Translations under genes and position numbers: made by a program
Shown here: one piece after another, positions 1 to 7,850 of the stretch
How positions within the stretch are numbered: the stretch's first letter is position 1
Layout: the number at the start of each line of letters is the position of its first letter
The notes under the pieces: generated by a model
What the model saw: only the letters and a program-made list of their open reading frames with translations
Told to the model about the DNA's origin: nothing
Database searches by the model: none
From: CALIKS01 sp964440295
GTDB taxonomy: Archaea > Thermoproteota > Nitrososphaeria_A > Caldarchaeales > Calditenuaceae
DNA: 46,622 bases
NCBI GenBank assembly: GCA_964440295.1
Contig: CAYTRT010000008.1
Location: forward strand, 1-46,622
Reading direction: 5' to 3'

Positions 1-59
1 TGAATAATCTTATTACTCTGAGAATCTTTAAGGAATGTCTTTGATGTATTGTCGAGAGA

Positions 60-653
60 GTGGATAAAAATCAGGGCATTCGGGCAGTAGTGAGGAGGAT
101 GAAGTTATTCAGGCGTAAGGAAGGAAAAGTGTGGCAGAATGTTGAGAGGGTGATTGTGAATCTCTCAGTGATGAATAATAAATTGTCGAGCAGGATACAA
201 TACATGACTGGGCGGGGAAGAGAACTATTCGAGGCGTGTGTTAAGGCCCAGGCTGAGGGAGACCAGGAAAAAGCAGCTATGTATGCGTCAGAGCTCAGCC
301 AGATGAGGAAGACGCTCAACAATGTTATCAGGAGTCAACTATCACTAGAGGCGGTCATAAATAGATTATCGACGCTGAAAGACCTTAAAGACGTGAAAGA
401 GGCGATTGCACCTGTTAAGGCAATAGTGGGCAATATCAGTAAAGATGTTCACGGCGCAATGCCCGAGCTCGGTATGAACATAAGGGCAGTACAGGAATCA
501 CTTGAGGACATCTCTGTCGAGATTGGGGGATTAAGCGGTAATGAAACGGTTTATCACGGCGTATCAGACGACGAGGTTAGAAAAATACTAGAAGAAGCCG
601 CAGAAATAGCAGCTAGGAGGACGAAAGAAGCAGTACCAGATATAACTAGGTAA
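60..653 (+). CDS. cdvB: ESCRT-III/Snf7-like cell division protein (CdvB family)
   Basis: This is a 197-residue, highly charged, almost entirely helical protein of the Snf7/CdvB type. Archaeal ESCRT-III proteins polymerise at membranes for cell division or vesicle scission. The pattern fits the family: a basic N-terminal helix (MKLFRRKEGKVW), a long hairpin with many Lys/Arg/Glu over residues 25-100, then an acidic second half. No C-terminal winged-helix or clear MIM2 motif is visible, so it resembles the shorter CdvB paralogues more than the main CdvB. The start is GTG preceded by GAGAG, with a TATA-like TTTAA element about 30 bases upstream. No cdvA or cdvC lies beside it, so it may be one of several paralogues encoded elsewhere. 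The family call is by fold pattern and sequence character. Confidence 0.75.
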   Translation: MDKNQGIRAVVRRMKLFRRKEGKVWQNVERVIVNLSVMNNKLSSRIQYMTGRGRELFEACVKAQAEGDQEKAAMYASELSQMRKTLNNVIRSQLSLEAVINRLSTLKDLKDVKEAIAPVKAIVGNISKDVHGAMPELGMNIRAVQESLEDISVEIGGLSGNETVYHGVSDDEVRKILEEAAEIAARRTKEAVPDITR

Positions 654-751
654 GAAAGAGACTCTCTTGACAGATCACTGCGGTACAACTTGCGAAATCT
701 TTATTTCAAAGAGCCACCAAAAATAATGGTAGACACTACAGTGAATCATAG

Positions 752-1201
752 ATGAGAGAGCGACGATCAGCAGGGGCAGTAATATTCAACGACAAGCTAG
801 ACGACATGTACTTCCTGCTATTATTATACGGTGCAGGTCACTGGGACTTTCCGAAAGGAGGAATAGAGCAAGGCGAGACAGAGATAGATGCACTTCGAAG
901 AGAGGTTTACGAGGAAACTGGGATAAAGGACATCGAGCTCATTAATGGTTTCAGGAAAACTATTCAGTACTTCTATAAGAGCGGCGAAGAACTAGTGAGG
1001 AAGATGGTTATTTTTTATCTCGCCAAGACAAACACTACTAGTGTCAAGCTGAGCTATGAGCATAGAGCATATGCCTGGTTAAAGTATAGAGACGCTCTAC
1101 AGGTCTTGACCTATAAGACAGCAAAGCAAGTATTAGAAGAAGCAAACGAGTTTTTACGTCGAAACGCATTTAATAATAGGCTTAATGCTCTACAGAGCTG
1201 A
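752..1201 (+). CDS. Nudix hydrolase, diadenosine tetraphosphatase type
   Basis: This 149-residue protein is a single Nudix domain. The Nudix box is complete at residues 36-58: G36, E42, then REVYEETGI, which supplies the Mg-binding glutamates. The preceding HWDFPKGG and the small size resemble bis(5'-nucleosyl)-tetraphosphatases (Ap4A hydrolases), which cleave Ap4A and clean up stress-related or damaged nucleotides. The substrate is inferred from overall resemblance only. The ATG start follows a short AT-rich leader with a TATA-like CTTTATTTC about 50 bases upstream. The gene ends 11 bases before the surface-protein gene on the same strand, so the two could be co-transcribed, although no functional link is evident. 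It would act in the cytoplasm. Confidence 0.85.
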   Translation: MRERRSAGAVIFNDKLDDMYFLLLLYGAGHWDFPKGGIEQGETEIDALRREVYEETGIKDIELINGFRKTIQYFYKSGEELVRKMVIFYLAKTNTTSVKLSYEHRAYAWLKYRDALQVLTYKTAKQVLEEANEFLRRNAFNNRLNALQS

Positions 1202-1212
1202 GTGCAAACTAC

Positions 1213-2955
1213 ATGAAGGCTCTCCACCAGACACTCATAGTGCTGGCTTTAATGCTTCTATCAATTGCATTATTTGCTTACGTTGCTAAAGCCCAAGAAT
1301 CAGCAGACCTAGAAGTTTTAGTAATCGATAATGACGGCAACCTCAGGCCGGGCATAGAAGTCATATTGTCTAACGAGACCTTCAGAAAATCATTCAAGAC
1401 AGGCTCTGACGGCGTGGCTGTCTTCAAGCTTTTATCACCTGGAAAATATGACCTTTCAGTAATTATGGATGGCATTAGGGTCGGGTATAGTGAGGTTGAC
1501 TTTCCATCAATGCGTAAAGTCGAACTAAAGCTCCAGCTCGGAGCCCTAAAATGTAAAGTAACAGACGTTGATGGACACAGCGTTGAGGCTCTTGAAATCA
1601 CAGTGAGGTCAGAGAGTGGCAAAATCTTGAAGACTGGAAAGACTACGGCTGATGGATCCCTAGTGATAAAGGATCTACCGTTCTCCTCTCTTCCAGGTGT
1701 AGGGAAATATTACATAAACGCGAGGCTCCAGAACGCTACCGTAATCAGCGAAGTTATAGAGTATCCAACTAAACAGGATGGTCCATTGTCTTTGTCGGCC
1801 CGTGTGGCCAAATTGGACTTCAAGATAACTGACTCGTCGGGAGACCCGCTACAACAAGGAAAACTAGTCTTAACTGCTAATAACTATAGTAGTGCTCTCC
1901 AGATAAAAAATGGCGAGGTAGTGGCTGGAGAATTGCCCACGTCCAGCGTCGTTGGAATATACAATGCTAGATTAGTCTTAAGTTATCCTGAGTTTGGAAA
2001 AGAGCTAACACTTCTTAGCGAGGCATTCTCCCTAGATAAGGGCATCAACAAGACTTACGTTGCCGATGTTGATAGACTGGTAATAAATCTCAGAGACGAC
2101 GAGGGAAACCCAGTACGCGGCATCAAAATAATACTGAGTACTGAGAAGCACGGTAACTTAACATCGTCGATAAGTGGACGCGATGGTAAAGCGATTTTTA
2201 ACATATTGCCATTTTCAGTAGGCACATACGGAGTGGGAAACTACAGGGCGGTGATCCTTAAAGATAAGACACCGATAACTAGTTTTACCTTCTCTTTCAC
2301 ACCAGCGCTTGCCTCGGTTAACTATACTTTGTCTCGCATGGAGGTAATGTTTGATATTTTGAAGCCTAGCGGTGAGCCTCTGGCCGGAGCGGTGGTAAAG
2401 CTTCAGGATCCTATAACGGGCACGTCAAGCGAAGCCGTGACTGACAGTAGAGGCGTCGCTAGAGTTAGAGTTTTTCCGGGCCGCTTATTATACTCAGTCA
2501 CATACCTCAACGACGTCGTAGACTCAGGGGAAATCAACATACAGCGAGAAAGACTGTCCATAACTGTTAGGGGTATTGACATTAACCTAGCCATAAGATT
2601 GGTAGACTGGCTTGGATCTCCTGTCGGGGACTTAGAATTGGCCGTCTATAAGGGCGACCAAAAATTACAAACAACAAAGACAGGGACAGGCGAGTACAAT
2701 ATTATCGTGCCCTCAAGAGGAGTTGTTACGATCGACATACTCTCTGACGGCAAGATTATTGAGAGGAGGAGATTGATTATAACTGAGCCGGCGGTCGAGA
2801 CGATCAGGTTGAGGGGATTATCGATAGGTGGAGGCTTAGTAGGCATGGAGACAATAGCGGCAGCAGCTGCCTGCCTATTCTTCCTATGCGTGTCTATACT
2901 CTCTGCAGTATTTATCCTGAGAAAGATTAGACCGGCAGCACAGGATAGAAAGTAA
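1213..2955 (+). CDS. Surface-anchored protein with about six tandem Ig-like (carboxypeptidase-regulatory/CNA-B-like) domains
   Basis: The 580-residue protein begins with a classic signal peptide (LIVLALMLLSIALFAYVAKA, cleavage likely after residue 27). It ends with one membrane segment at about residues 548-568, followed by a positively charged tail (RKIRPAAQDRK). Between them about six divergent repeats of 75-90 residues start near residues 32, 112, 200, 290, 375 and 455. Each has a strand with DxxGxPxxG, then a turn such as TGSDGVAVFK, TADGSLVIK, GRDGKAIFN or DSRGVARV. This is the transthyretin/CNA-B-like β-sandwich pattern seen in archaeal surface proteins. It is probably a rod projecting from the cell, tethered by the C-terminal helix. 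No catalytic domain is visible; adhesion or S-layer association is an inference. Confidence 0.75.
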   Translation: MKALHQTLIVLALMLLSIALFAYVAKAQESADLEVLVIDNDGNLRPGIEVILSNETFRKSFKTGSDGVAVFKLLSPGKYDLSVIMDGIRVGYSEVDFPSMRKVELKLQLGALKCKVTDVDGHSVEALEITVRSESGKILKTGKTTADGSLVIKDLPFSSLPGVGKYYINARLQNATVISEVIEYPTKQDGPLSLSARVAKLDFKITDSSGDPLQQGKLVLTANNYSSALQIKNGEVVAGELPTSSVVGIYNARLVLSYPEFGKELTLLSEAFSLDKGINKTYVADVDRLVINLRDDEGNPVRGIKIILSTEKHGNLTSSISGRDGKAIFNILPFSVGTYGVGNYRAVILKDKTPITSFTFSFTPALASVNYTLSRMEVMFDILKPSGEPLAGAVVKLQDPITGTSSEAVTDSRGVARVRVFPGRLLYSVTYLNDVVDSGEINIQRERLSITVRGIDINLAIRLVDWLGSPVGDLELAVYKGDQKLQTTKTGTGEYNIIVPSRGVVTIDILSDGKIIERRRLIITEPAVETIRLRGLSIGGGLVGMETIAAAAACLFFLCVSILSAVFILRKIRPAAQDRK

Positions 2956-3047
2956 AACCATGCAGAAATATCCAGACTCGGGAATGAATAAAAAAGATAT
3001 ATGGTGATTAATACTATTAATTATTCAAAACGGTTGAGGGAGAGAAG

Positions 3048-3368
3048 TTGGAGTGGGTTCTGAGCAGGGAACCGACCATCACCTGCAACCCCCTTTGCAG
3101 GTTCTTCAGGTGCCGAAAATTCCTGTCGCCTGGCCAGGTTGCTCTCGACTTTCGCCGCGATCCACCGTGGTGCAATTGGGTAAACTCTCCATGCATCGGA
3201 TACAAGTGTCCATACGCAAGCTGCGCACAGCTTAAATTACTGCCCGACGGCAGATGTGCATTATTCGTAAAGAGAAAGACGGAGGATAGAGAGGAGCCCC
3301 ACGAGGCAGTCCCCAAGATCGGCCTAAATGTAAGGTCAAAGAAGCGTCTCGAGAAGCTTGGATTTTAG
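3048..3368 (+). CDS. Small cysteine-rich protein of unknown function
   Basis: I do not recognise this 106-residue protein. It has eight cysteines at residues 13, 17, 22, 42, 49, 54, 59 and 70, in clusters CxxxCxxxxC and CxxxxxxCxxxxCxxxxC. This suggests a zinc or iron-sulfur site. The C-terminal 30 residues are basic (KKRLEKLGF). There is no signal peptide or membrane segment, so a cytoplasmic metal-binding or nucleic-acid-associated role is possible but unproven. The start is taken as TTG, preceded by GAGGGAGAG at suitable spacing. An overlapping GTG start would use another frame and lose the cysteine pattern. It lies 28 bases before cofE on the same strand and may share its transcript. That it is a real gene rests on the ordered cysteines and the ribosome-binding site. 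Confidence 0.6.
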   Translation: MEWVLSREPTITCNPLCRFFRCRKFLSPGQVALDFRRDPPWCNWVNSPCIGYKCPYASCAQLKLLPDGRCALFVKRKTEDREEPHEAVPKIGLNVRSKKRLEKLGF

Positions 3369-3396
3369 GATGCGTGGAGGAGCAGATAATTAAGGA

Positions 3397-4152
3397 ATGA
3401 TTAAAAGGCTAGAGGTTATTGGCGTCGGTGAAATACCAATAATCAAGCCTGGAGACAGTCTCGGAAAAATCATAGTAGATGCAGCGACCAAAAGTGGATT
3501 GACGATAGAGGATCAAGACGTGATTTTGGTGACTCAGGTGATTGTCTCGAAGGCTGAAGGGAGGGTGTATCGGCTGAACGATTTTAAGCCGAGTCAAGAG
3601 GCCTTGAGAATATCGGCCATTACCGGTAAGGACCCGCGTCATGTAGAGGCAATACTCCAAGAAGCAGTAAGAATAGTGAGGATAAGAGGTGAGGTAATAA
3701 TAACTGAGACCAGGCACGGGCTGATCTGCGCCAACAGTGGAGTGGACTTATCGAATGTTGGCGAGGGAATGGTTGCGCTTCTTCCGGTAGACCCAGACAA
3801 GTCTGCTGAGAATATTAGGAGAGAAATCGAGACTTTGACTGGAAAAAAAGTAGCAGTCATAATTACTGATTCGCATGGTAGGCCATTCCGTAGGGGAGCT
3901 GTAAACATCGCTATTGGATGCAGCGGGATCGAGCCAATATGGGATAGAAGGGGTGAGAGGGACCTCTATGGAAGAACGCTCAGAAGCAAGCAGATCTGTG
4001 TTGTCGACGAGCTGGCATCGGCTGCAGAGCTTGTCATGGGACAGGCAGACGAGGGGGTTCCAGTAGCAATAATACGAGGATACAGCTATAGCGTGAGTGA
4101 AGATGGAGCGAGAAGAATCGTCAGGCCAGCTGAGGAGGATCTCTTCCGCTGA
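3397..4152 (+). CDS. cofE: Coenzyme F420:L-glutamate ligase
   Basis: CofE adds L-glutamate residues to F420-0 using GTP, the last step in building the deazaflavin coenzyme F420. The 251-residue length matches the archaeal enzyme. Recognisable motifs are the N-terminal strand (EVIGVGEIPIIKPGD), VTQVIVSKAEGR near residue 47, ICANSGVD near 110, and DSHGRPFRRGAVNIAIG near 157, which is the metal/GTP-binding stretch of the family. It ends with the conserved region PVAIIRGYSYSVSEDG. The ATG start follows a GGAGGAG stretch about 20 bases upstream. Its 3' end overlaps the start of the next gene. No other F420 synthesis gene is in the window, so those must lie elsewhere. The call is firm. Confidence 0.92.
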   Translation: MIKRLEVIGVGEIPIIKPGDSLGKIIVDAATKSGLTIEDQDVILVTQVIVSKAEGRVYRLNDFKPSQEALRISAITGKDPRHVEAILQEAVRIVRIRGEVIITETRHGLICANSGVDLSNVGEGMVALLPVDPDKSAENIRREIETLTGKKVAVIITDSHGRPFRRGAVNIAIGCSGIEPIWDRRGERDLYGRTLRSKQICVVDELASAAELVMGQADEGVPVAIIRGYSYSVSEDGARRIVRPAEEDLFR

Positions 4153-4867
4153 GAGACGCGTGTTGTTATGGATCTTGAGGACGACGAGTACCGGGGCTAT
4201 TGATGCCGAGAAGATAAAGGAATGGTCAAGGGCGTCGAGTGAAATCGTAGAGAACGTGTTTAAGAAGTTTAACTTGAGAAATGGACAAAACCTAACCACT
4301 GATGACTTATTGGGAATATCAATGACTCTCTTTGGTACAAGCGTATCGCCGGAAGAACTCTCAATCTCGCTTAATTGGGAATTATTTGAGGAGCTAGCTG
4401 CACGTCTTTTTGAGCATACAGGGCTTAACGTTGCTAGAGATGTTCAGGTAAGGTTTGGGAGGAATAGAGCGCAAATAGATCTCTTCGCCTTTAAAGAAGA
4501 TGCGCTGTACATAGTGGAATGTAAGCGCTGGCGACGGAGCATAACCCGCAGTCTCATCAAGTCGATCGAGCCATCGATTAAAAGAAGAATACTCCTTGTG
4601 AAAGAACTGCTTAGCGAGCTCGTCGGTCCGGGGAGCTTTGAGGTCCGACTAATACCGTTACTATTGACGGTATATGGCAGTCCCTATTTTGACGACGTGT
4701 TGTTCCACTCGCCGCTTAGATCTCTGAGGAGCTTTCTGTCCGAGCCAGCTGCATCTCTTCCCTCACCTCCAGTCTTGACGATTTATCTCAGGCAGCCTCT
4801 AGTTTTTCAGGTCCTCAGAGCTCTACCTCTAAAGCCTAGTAAGGGATGGATGGCTATGCATGTATAG
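4103..4867 (+). CDS. PD-(D/E)XK (Mrr-type) nuclease-like protein
   Basis: A protein of about 254 residues carries an archaeal restriction-endonuclease-like core. The catalytic set is visible: a glutamate in the helix ELFEELAARLFEHTG (about residue 97), QIDLF (D near 126) and VECKRW (E-x-K near 139-141). The roughly 90 residues before it may be a helical DNA-binding segment. The C-terminal 70 residues are hydrophobic and poorly typed. The start is uncertain: GTG 4097, ATG 4103 and GTG 4160 are in frame, and the first two lie inside cofE, giving an overlap of about 50 bases. No methylase or restriction partner is nearby, so a Mrr-like or Holliday-junction/repair nuclease role is as likely as restriction. 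Nuclease activity is inferred from the motif only. Confidence 0.7.
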   Translation: MEREESSGQLRRISSAERRVLLWILRTTSTGAIDAEKIKEWSRASSEIVENVFKKFNLRNGQNLTTDDLLGISMTLFGTSVSPEELSISLNWELFEELAARLFEHTGLNVARDVQVRFGRNRAQIDLFAFKEDALYIVECKRWRRSITRSLIKSIEPSIKRRILLVKELLSELVGPGSFEVRLIPLLLTVYGSPYFDDVLFHSPLRSLRSFLSEPAASLPSPPVLTIYLRQPLVFQVLRALPLKPSKGWMAMHV

Positions 4868-4891
4868 TCGTGGCGCCCTAGTAGGTGTAGA

Positions 4892-4899
4892 TTTAAATT
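4892..4899 (+). promoter_or_regulatory. TATA-like element for rps8
   Basis: TTTAAATT lies with its centre about 31 bases before the ATG at 4927. This spacing fits an archaeal TATA box and a near-leaderless transcript. A second AT element, TTTATAAAA at 4906-4914, is too close to that ATG. This helps choose the downstream start for S8. Confidence 0.4.
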
Positions 4900-4926
4900 G
4901 TGATGTTTATAAAAACAATATCAAGC

Positions 4927-5316
4927 ATGGTTGCCAAGGACCTCGTGGCAGGGCTATTCACGACGTTGCAGAACAACGAGTTCGTCAGGAACAAGGAGTG
5001 TATTTACTATTATTCTAGGTTGATAACGGATATTCTTAGGACCCTGCAGAGACACGGATACATAGGCGCCTTCGAGTACATCGAGGACGGAAGGGGTGGA
5101 AAAGTCCTAATCCAGCTGTTAGGACGCATAAACAGGGCAGCTCCAATAAAGCCAAGAATAAGCGTTAAGAAGAACGAGTACGAGCAATGGACAAAACTAT
5201 ATCTGCCTAGCAAGAATGTAGGAATACTGGTCGTAACGACGACCAAAGGCGTAATGTCGCATATCGAGGCAGCAAAAATGGAATTAGGCGGAAAACTACT
5301 CGGCTACGTATACTGA
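4927..5316 (+). CDS. rps8: 30S ribosomal protein S8
   Basis: S8 binds the central domain of 16S rRNA early in small-subunit assembly. The archaeal pattern is clear: DLVAGLFTTLQNNE near the N-terminus, then GYIGAFEYIEDGRGGK, GRINRAAPIKPR and the C-terminal TTKGVMSHIEAAK...GGKLLGYVY. GTG 4900 and ATG 4903 are also in frame, but the family normally has only a few residues before the DPLA-like motif, so ATG 4927 is preferred. In most archaea S8 is preceded by S14 and L5. Here it follows a nuclease-like gene, so this is the first ribosomal gene of a fragmentary spc operon. L6 follows 64 bases downstream with its own AT-rich element, which suggests separate initiation is possible. Confidence 0.93.
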   Translation: MVAKDLVAGLFTTLQNNEFVRNKECIYYYSRLITDILRTLQRHGYIGAFEYIEDGRGGKVLIQLLGRINRAAPIKPRISVKKNEYEQWTKLYLPSKNVGILVVTTTKGVMSHIEAAKMELGGKLLGYVY

Positions 5317-5380
5317 TATAGAGTAACTCGATGCGAAGAATATTAAAGGTACCACATTTTCATACATACAGAAAGAAAAT

Positions 5381-5944
5381 ATGCAAGCGGTCAGCAAGCC
5401 AAAGTACGTCGAGAACATGGTTGAGATACCCGGCGACGTACAGGTAAGCCTCAACTCGCCGAACACGTTGACAATCAGCGGCAAGCTCGGCCAACTTACA
5501 AAAAGCTTCATAAACGCAGGAGTCGAGATAAGCATGTCAGATGGCTCTCTAAAAGTTAGAGTCTATGGAAGGGGACGACGCGCAGTCGCTATACTTAACA
5601 CAGTCATCTCAGTCATCAAAAACATGATGACAGGAGTAACCTCTGGCTTTACCTACAAGATGAAGATAATTCAATCCCACTTCCCAATAAGCGTGAAAAT
5701 AAGAGGGAGTGAATTATTGATCGAGAATTTTGTCGGCGAAAAAGTGCCTAGGAAAGTAAAGCTTCCTGAAGGCGTCAAAGCTGCTGTGAAGGGTGATGAA
5801 ATAATATTGACGGGGCTTGATAAGGAAAAAATCGGGCTGGCTGCCGGCTTAATTGAAAACGCAACTAGGGTTAGAGATAAGGACCCACGAAAATATCTTG
5901 ACGGAATATATCTCTACGAGAAGAAAGTAGGAATTGAGACGTAG
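5381..5944 (+). CDS. rpl6: 50S ribosomal protein L6
   Basis: L6 sits near the sarcin-ricin loop and the factor-binding site of the large subunit. The 187-residue protein has the two repeated β-β-α-β domains of the family. The first begins VEIPGDVQVSLNSPNTLTISG, equivalent to the VxIPxGVxVxxxxxxxxVxG pattern. The second holds FVGEKVPRKVKLPEGV (about residues 119-134) and ends in the typical archaeal RVRDKDPRKYLDGIYLYEK. The start is ATG, about 24 bases after an AT-rich segment. It follows S8 in the usual order. The expected next gene, L32e, is displaced by nearly 1.9 kb containing two damaged molybdenum-cofactor genes, so L6 is probably the last gene of its transcript here. Confidence 0.93.
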   Translation: MQAVSKPKYVENMVEIPGDVQVSLNSPNTLTISGKLGQLTKSFINAGVEISMSDGSLKVRVYGRGRRAVAILNTVISVIKNMMTGVTSGFTYKMKIIQSHFPISVKIRGSELLIENFVGEKVPRKVKLPEGVKAAVKGDEIILTGLDKEKIGLAAGLIENATRVRDKDPRKYLDGIYLYEKKVGIET

Positions 5945-6091
5945 GGAATAACTTCGTACAAAATCGGTGTTCTTACACTTAGGTCGGCATCGATAAATTA
6001 TGAAGTACTCCTTAAGACTTAGCGAGGCGATTATGCAATATTAATGACTAAACGATGAAATACCTTTATTGAGGTGATCATTTAATTAGGA

Positions 6092-6744
6092 TTGAGAAGC
6101 TTGAAGGAGCATAAAGTTGAACACAATTATGCATATTTTCGTCTAATCTCTTTAGAAGATGCTTTAGCCGCAATTCAGGGCTCGCTGATAAATCACAGGC
6201 CAGAAATAGAGGAGATAAGCATAGTTGATAGTCCTGGAAGAGTTTTAGCTGAGGACATATATGCGCCTAGCAATGTTCCAGCGCAAAACCTAGCAGCCCT
6301 AGACGGCATCGCTGTCAATAGTGAGGACTTGACAAACGCATCGCACCAAAACCCCGTAAGGCTNNNNNNNNNNNNNNNNNNNNNNNNNNNNNNNNNNNNN
6401 NNNNNNNNNNNNNNNNNNNNNNNNNNNNNNNNNNNNNNNNNNNNNNNNNNNNNNNNNNNNNNNTCGCTGTCAATAGTGAGGACTTGACAAACGCATCGCA
6501 CCAAAACCCCGTAAGGCTTTACTTGAAGAAGTCATACGCGGACTCAATAAATAGGGGTAAGCCAGGATTAACAAGCTTCATTCTTGTGGATCTAGAGATT
6601 AGGAATGACGAGCTGTATGCGATACCGCTCAGATCAAGCTCATCATCTTTCAAGAGTTTACTCAAGGCTGATGGATACATATTGGTAGACAGTGGTAAGG
6701 TGCTCAGAACAGGTGAAAAAGTCCTCGTCAACCCGGTAAGATGA
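6092..6744 (+). CDS. MoeA-like protein lacking the catalytic middle domain (interrupted by an assembly gap)
   Basis: Residues before the gap resemble the N-terminal part of molybdopterin molybdenumtransferase MoeA: SLEDALAAI, then PGRVLAEDIYAPSNVPAQN. The following ALDGIAV is a degraded form of the SAMDGYAV signature. After the gap the reading frame PVRLYLKK... contains GKPGLTSFILVDLE, IPLRSSSSSFKSLLKADGY and LRTGEKVLV, matching MoeA domain IV. If the 55-base repeat flanking the N run is one sequence seen twice, the two halves join in frame into a protein of about 165 residues. It would have no MoCF/MPT-binding domain (GDEL, GGVSVG motifs). It would then be catalytically dead as MoeA, or adapted or decaying. 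The start is unclear: TTG 6092 and TTG 6101 are candidates, and the AT element at 6079-6090 supports a local promoter. Alternatively the missing domain lies within the gap. Confidence 0.6.
6309..6518 (+). repeat. 55-base perfect direct repeat flanking the N gap
   Basis: Bases 6309-6363 (TCGCTGTCAATAGTGAGGAC...) are repeated exactly at 6464-6518. The first copy runs directly into the N run and the second begins directly after it. This is expected when two contigs of a de Bruijn assembly that share one k-mer are joined by a scaffolder. A real tandem repeat is less likely. Confidence 0.9.
6364..6463. other. Assembly gap (100 N)
   Basis: Exactly 100 undetermined bases, a conventional placeholder length. 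Identical sequence lies on both sides, so the real distance may be negative, meaning the contig ends overlap. Confidence 0.98.
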
Positions 6745-6797
6745 TTTATCAAAGTTTTTAATCGCTGCGTAATAGTTTTAGAGGGTCTTTTGACAGT

Positions 6798-7670
6798 TTA
6801 TCGGAACTGGTCTAGACGTGACTTTATATAGTTAATTTTTTCATCGATATTATTTGCTTTGTCATTGCTGATTCTCCTGTAGCACGTCTTAGCATCCTTG
6901 TAAGCGTGCAAAGCTAGTGTGTATAGCTCTTCTTCATACCTCGACCCCTCTGATAAATAGTACTCCGCAGTTAGAGATGCGTCGCTTTTTAACAGGTGTG
7001 TCGCCTGCAAAAACATGGACGTAGTGCTTTTATCGATGCACTTGGCTTCGTTGCTGGTCGATAAATCTATCATTCGAATTTTTTGTATGTCTTCCGGAGT
7101 GTTTATGTTGATGAGGGTTTTACTATCCTTGGTGATGCTGGACACCGGGATGTAGCAGGCATTATATGCCGCTCGCAGGGGGTCTGAAGGCCTAGACATT
7201 TGTCCCCTAAGAGTTGAAAAATTTATGTTCTTCACTGCGTCTTCTCGTCTATGATACTGTAGAAGTAGGCTTACCCATCCGTTCGGCCAATAAACAGATC
7301 CTGAGGACGCATCTAGACCTCTACAGTCGTCAATAAACTTGGACAGGGCCTCAGAGCTCAGAAAAGGCATGTCTCCGGGAATAATTATGACTTCCTCGCA
7401 CTGTACTGCTTTGAGTGATGTTATTATCCCGTTGATTGGGCCGCTGTCCTCTTCATAAGAATCCACGATAATTCCTCTAAACTTGTCTCAGACATTTTGT
7501 AAAGTGTCCACCTGCTCTCTGTTTTGTACTGATAAATAGACATTCTCGGTGAGTCCCGAGACTGCCTTGAAGACTCGATTAATAATGGCTTCTCCATCAA
7601 TTTTATAGAGTGACTTATTTGTCCCGAACCTTTTTGAGAGGCCTCCAGCTAAGATGACGGCTGCAAGCAT
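6798..7670 (-). pseudogene. mobA: MobA-like molybdenum cofactor nucleotidyltransferase with in-frame TGA
   Basis: Read on the minus strand from ATG 7670, the protein starts MLAAVILAGGLSKRFGTNKS, the GG-x-S-x-RxG-x-(D)K nucleotide-binding loop of MobA/MobA-like NTP transferases. About 60 residues on, frame 1 stops at TGA (7488-7490), directly before DKFRGIIVDSYEEDSGPING. That stretch continues in the same frame and contains the expected GPINGI and IIPGDMPFLSS motifs, with INTPEDI at the end of the domain. A helical extension of about 80 residues with no recognised identity follows. One nonsense codon therefore splits an otherwise complete gene. A GTG at 7466-7464 could restart translation of the second part. 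The extra 25 residues upstream of ATG 7670 are not family-like. It may be a recent pseudogene, a sequencing error, or a read-through case. It faces the truncated moeA-like gene. Confidence 0.75.
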
Positions 7671-7850
7671 AGCAGTTTTTCCATCATTATCGAGATGGCT
7701 GCGACATATAGAATTATTGTCAGCTCGTTTATGGACGTGCAGCAAGGCATCGGCGCGGCTCGTTACTTTTTAGATATTTGCCTGCTTATGATTACCGCTC
7801 TAAGGAAGGTTTTATAGATGGCTAATTATTAGGGGCTTAGGAAGGCGAAA

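Noticed and set aside
3748..4299. 183-codon minus-strand frame opposite cofE
   Set aside because: The plus strand carries a clear cofE and nuclease-like gene. The opposite frame has no motif and no promoter-like start.
6364..6463. A real 200-base tandem duplication around the N run
   Set aside because: The exact 55-base identity touching both edges of a 100-N placeholder is far more typical of overlapping contig ends.
7488..7490. TGA in the MobA-like gene as selenocysteine
   Set aside because: Archaeal selenocysteine insertion is known from few lineages, the position is not a redox site of MobA, and I see no obvious hairpin in the region. A nonsense mutation or sequence error is simpler.
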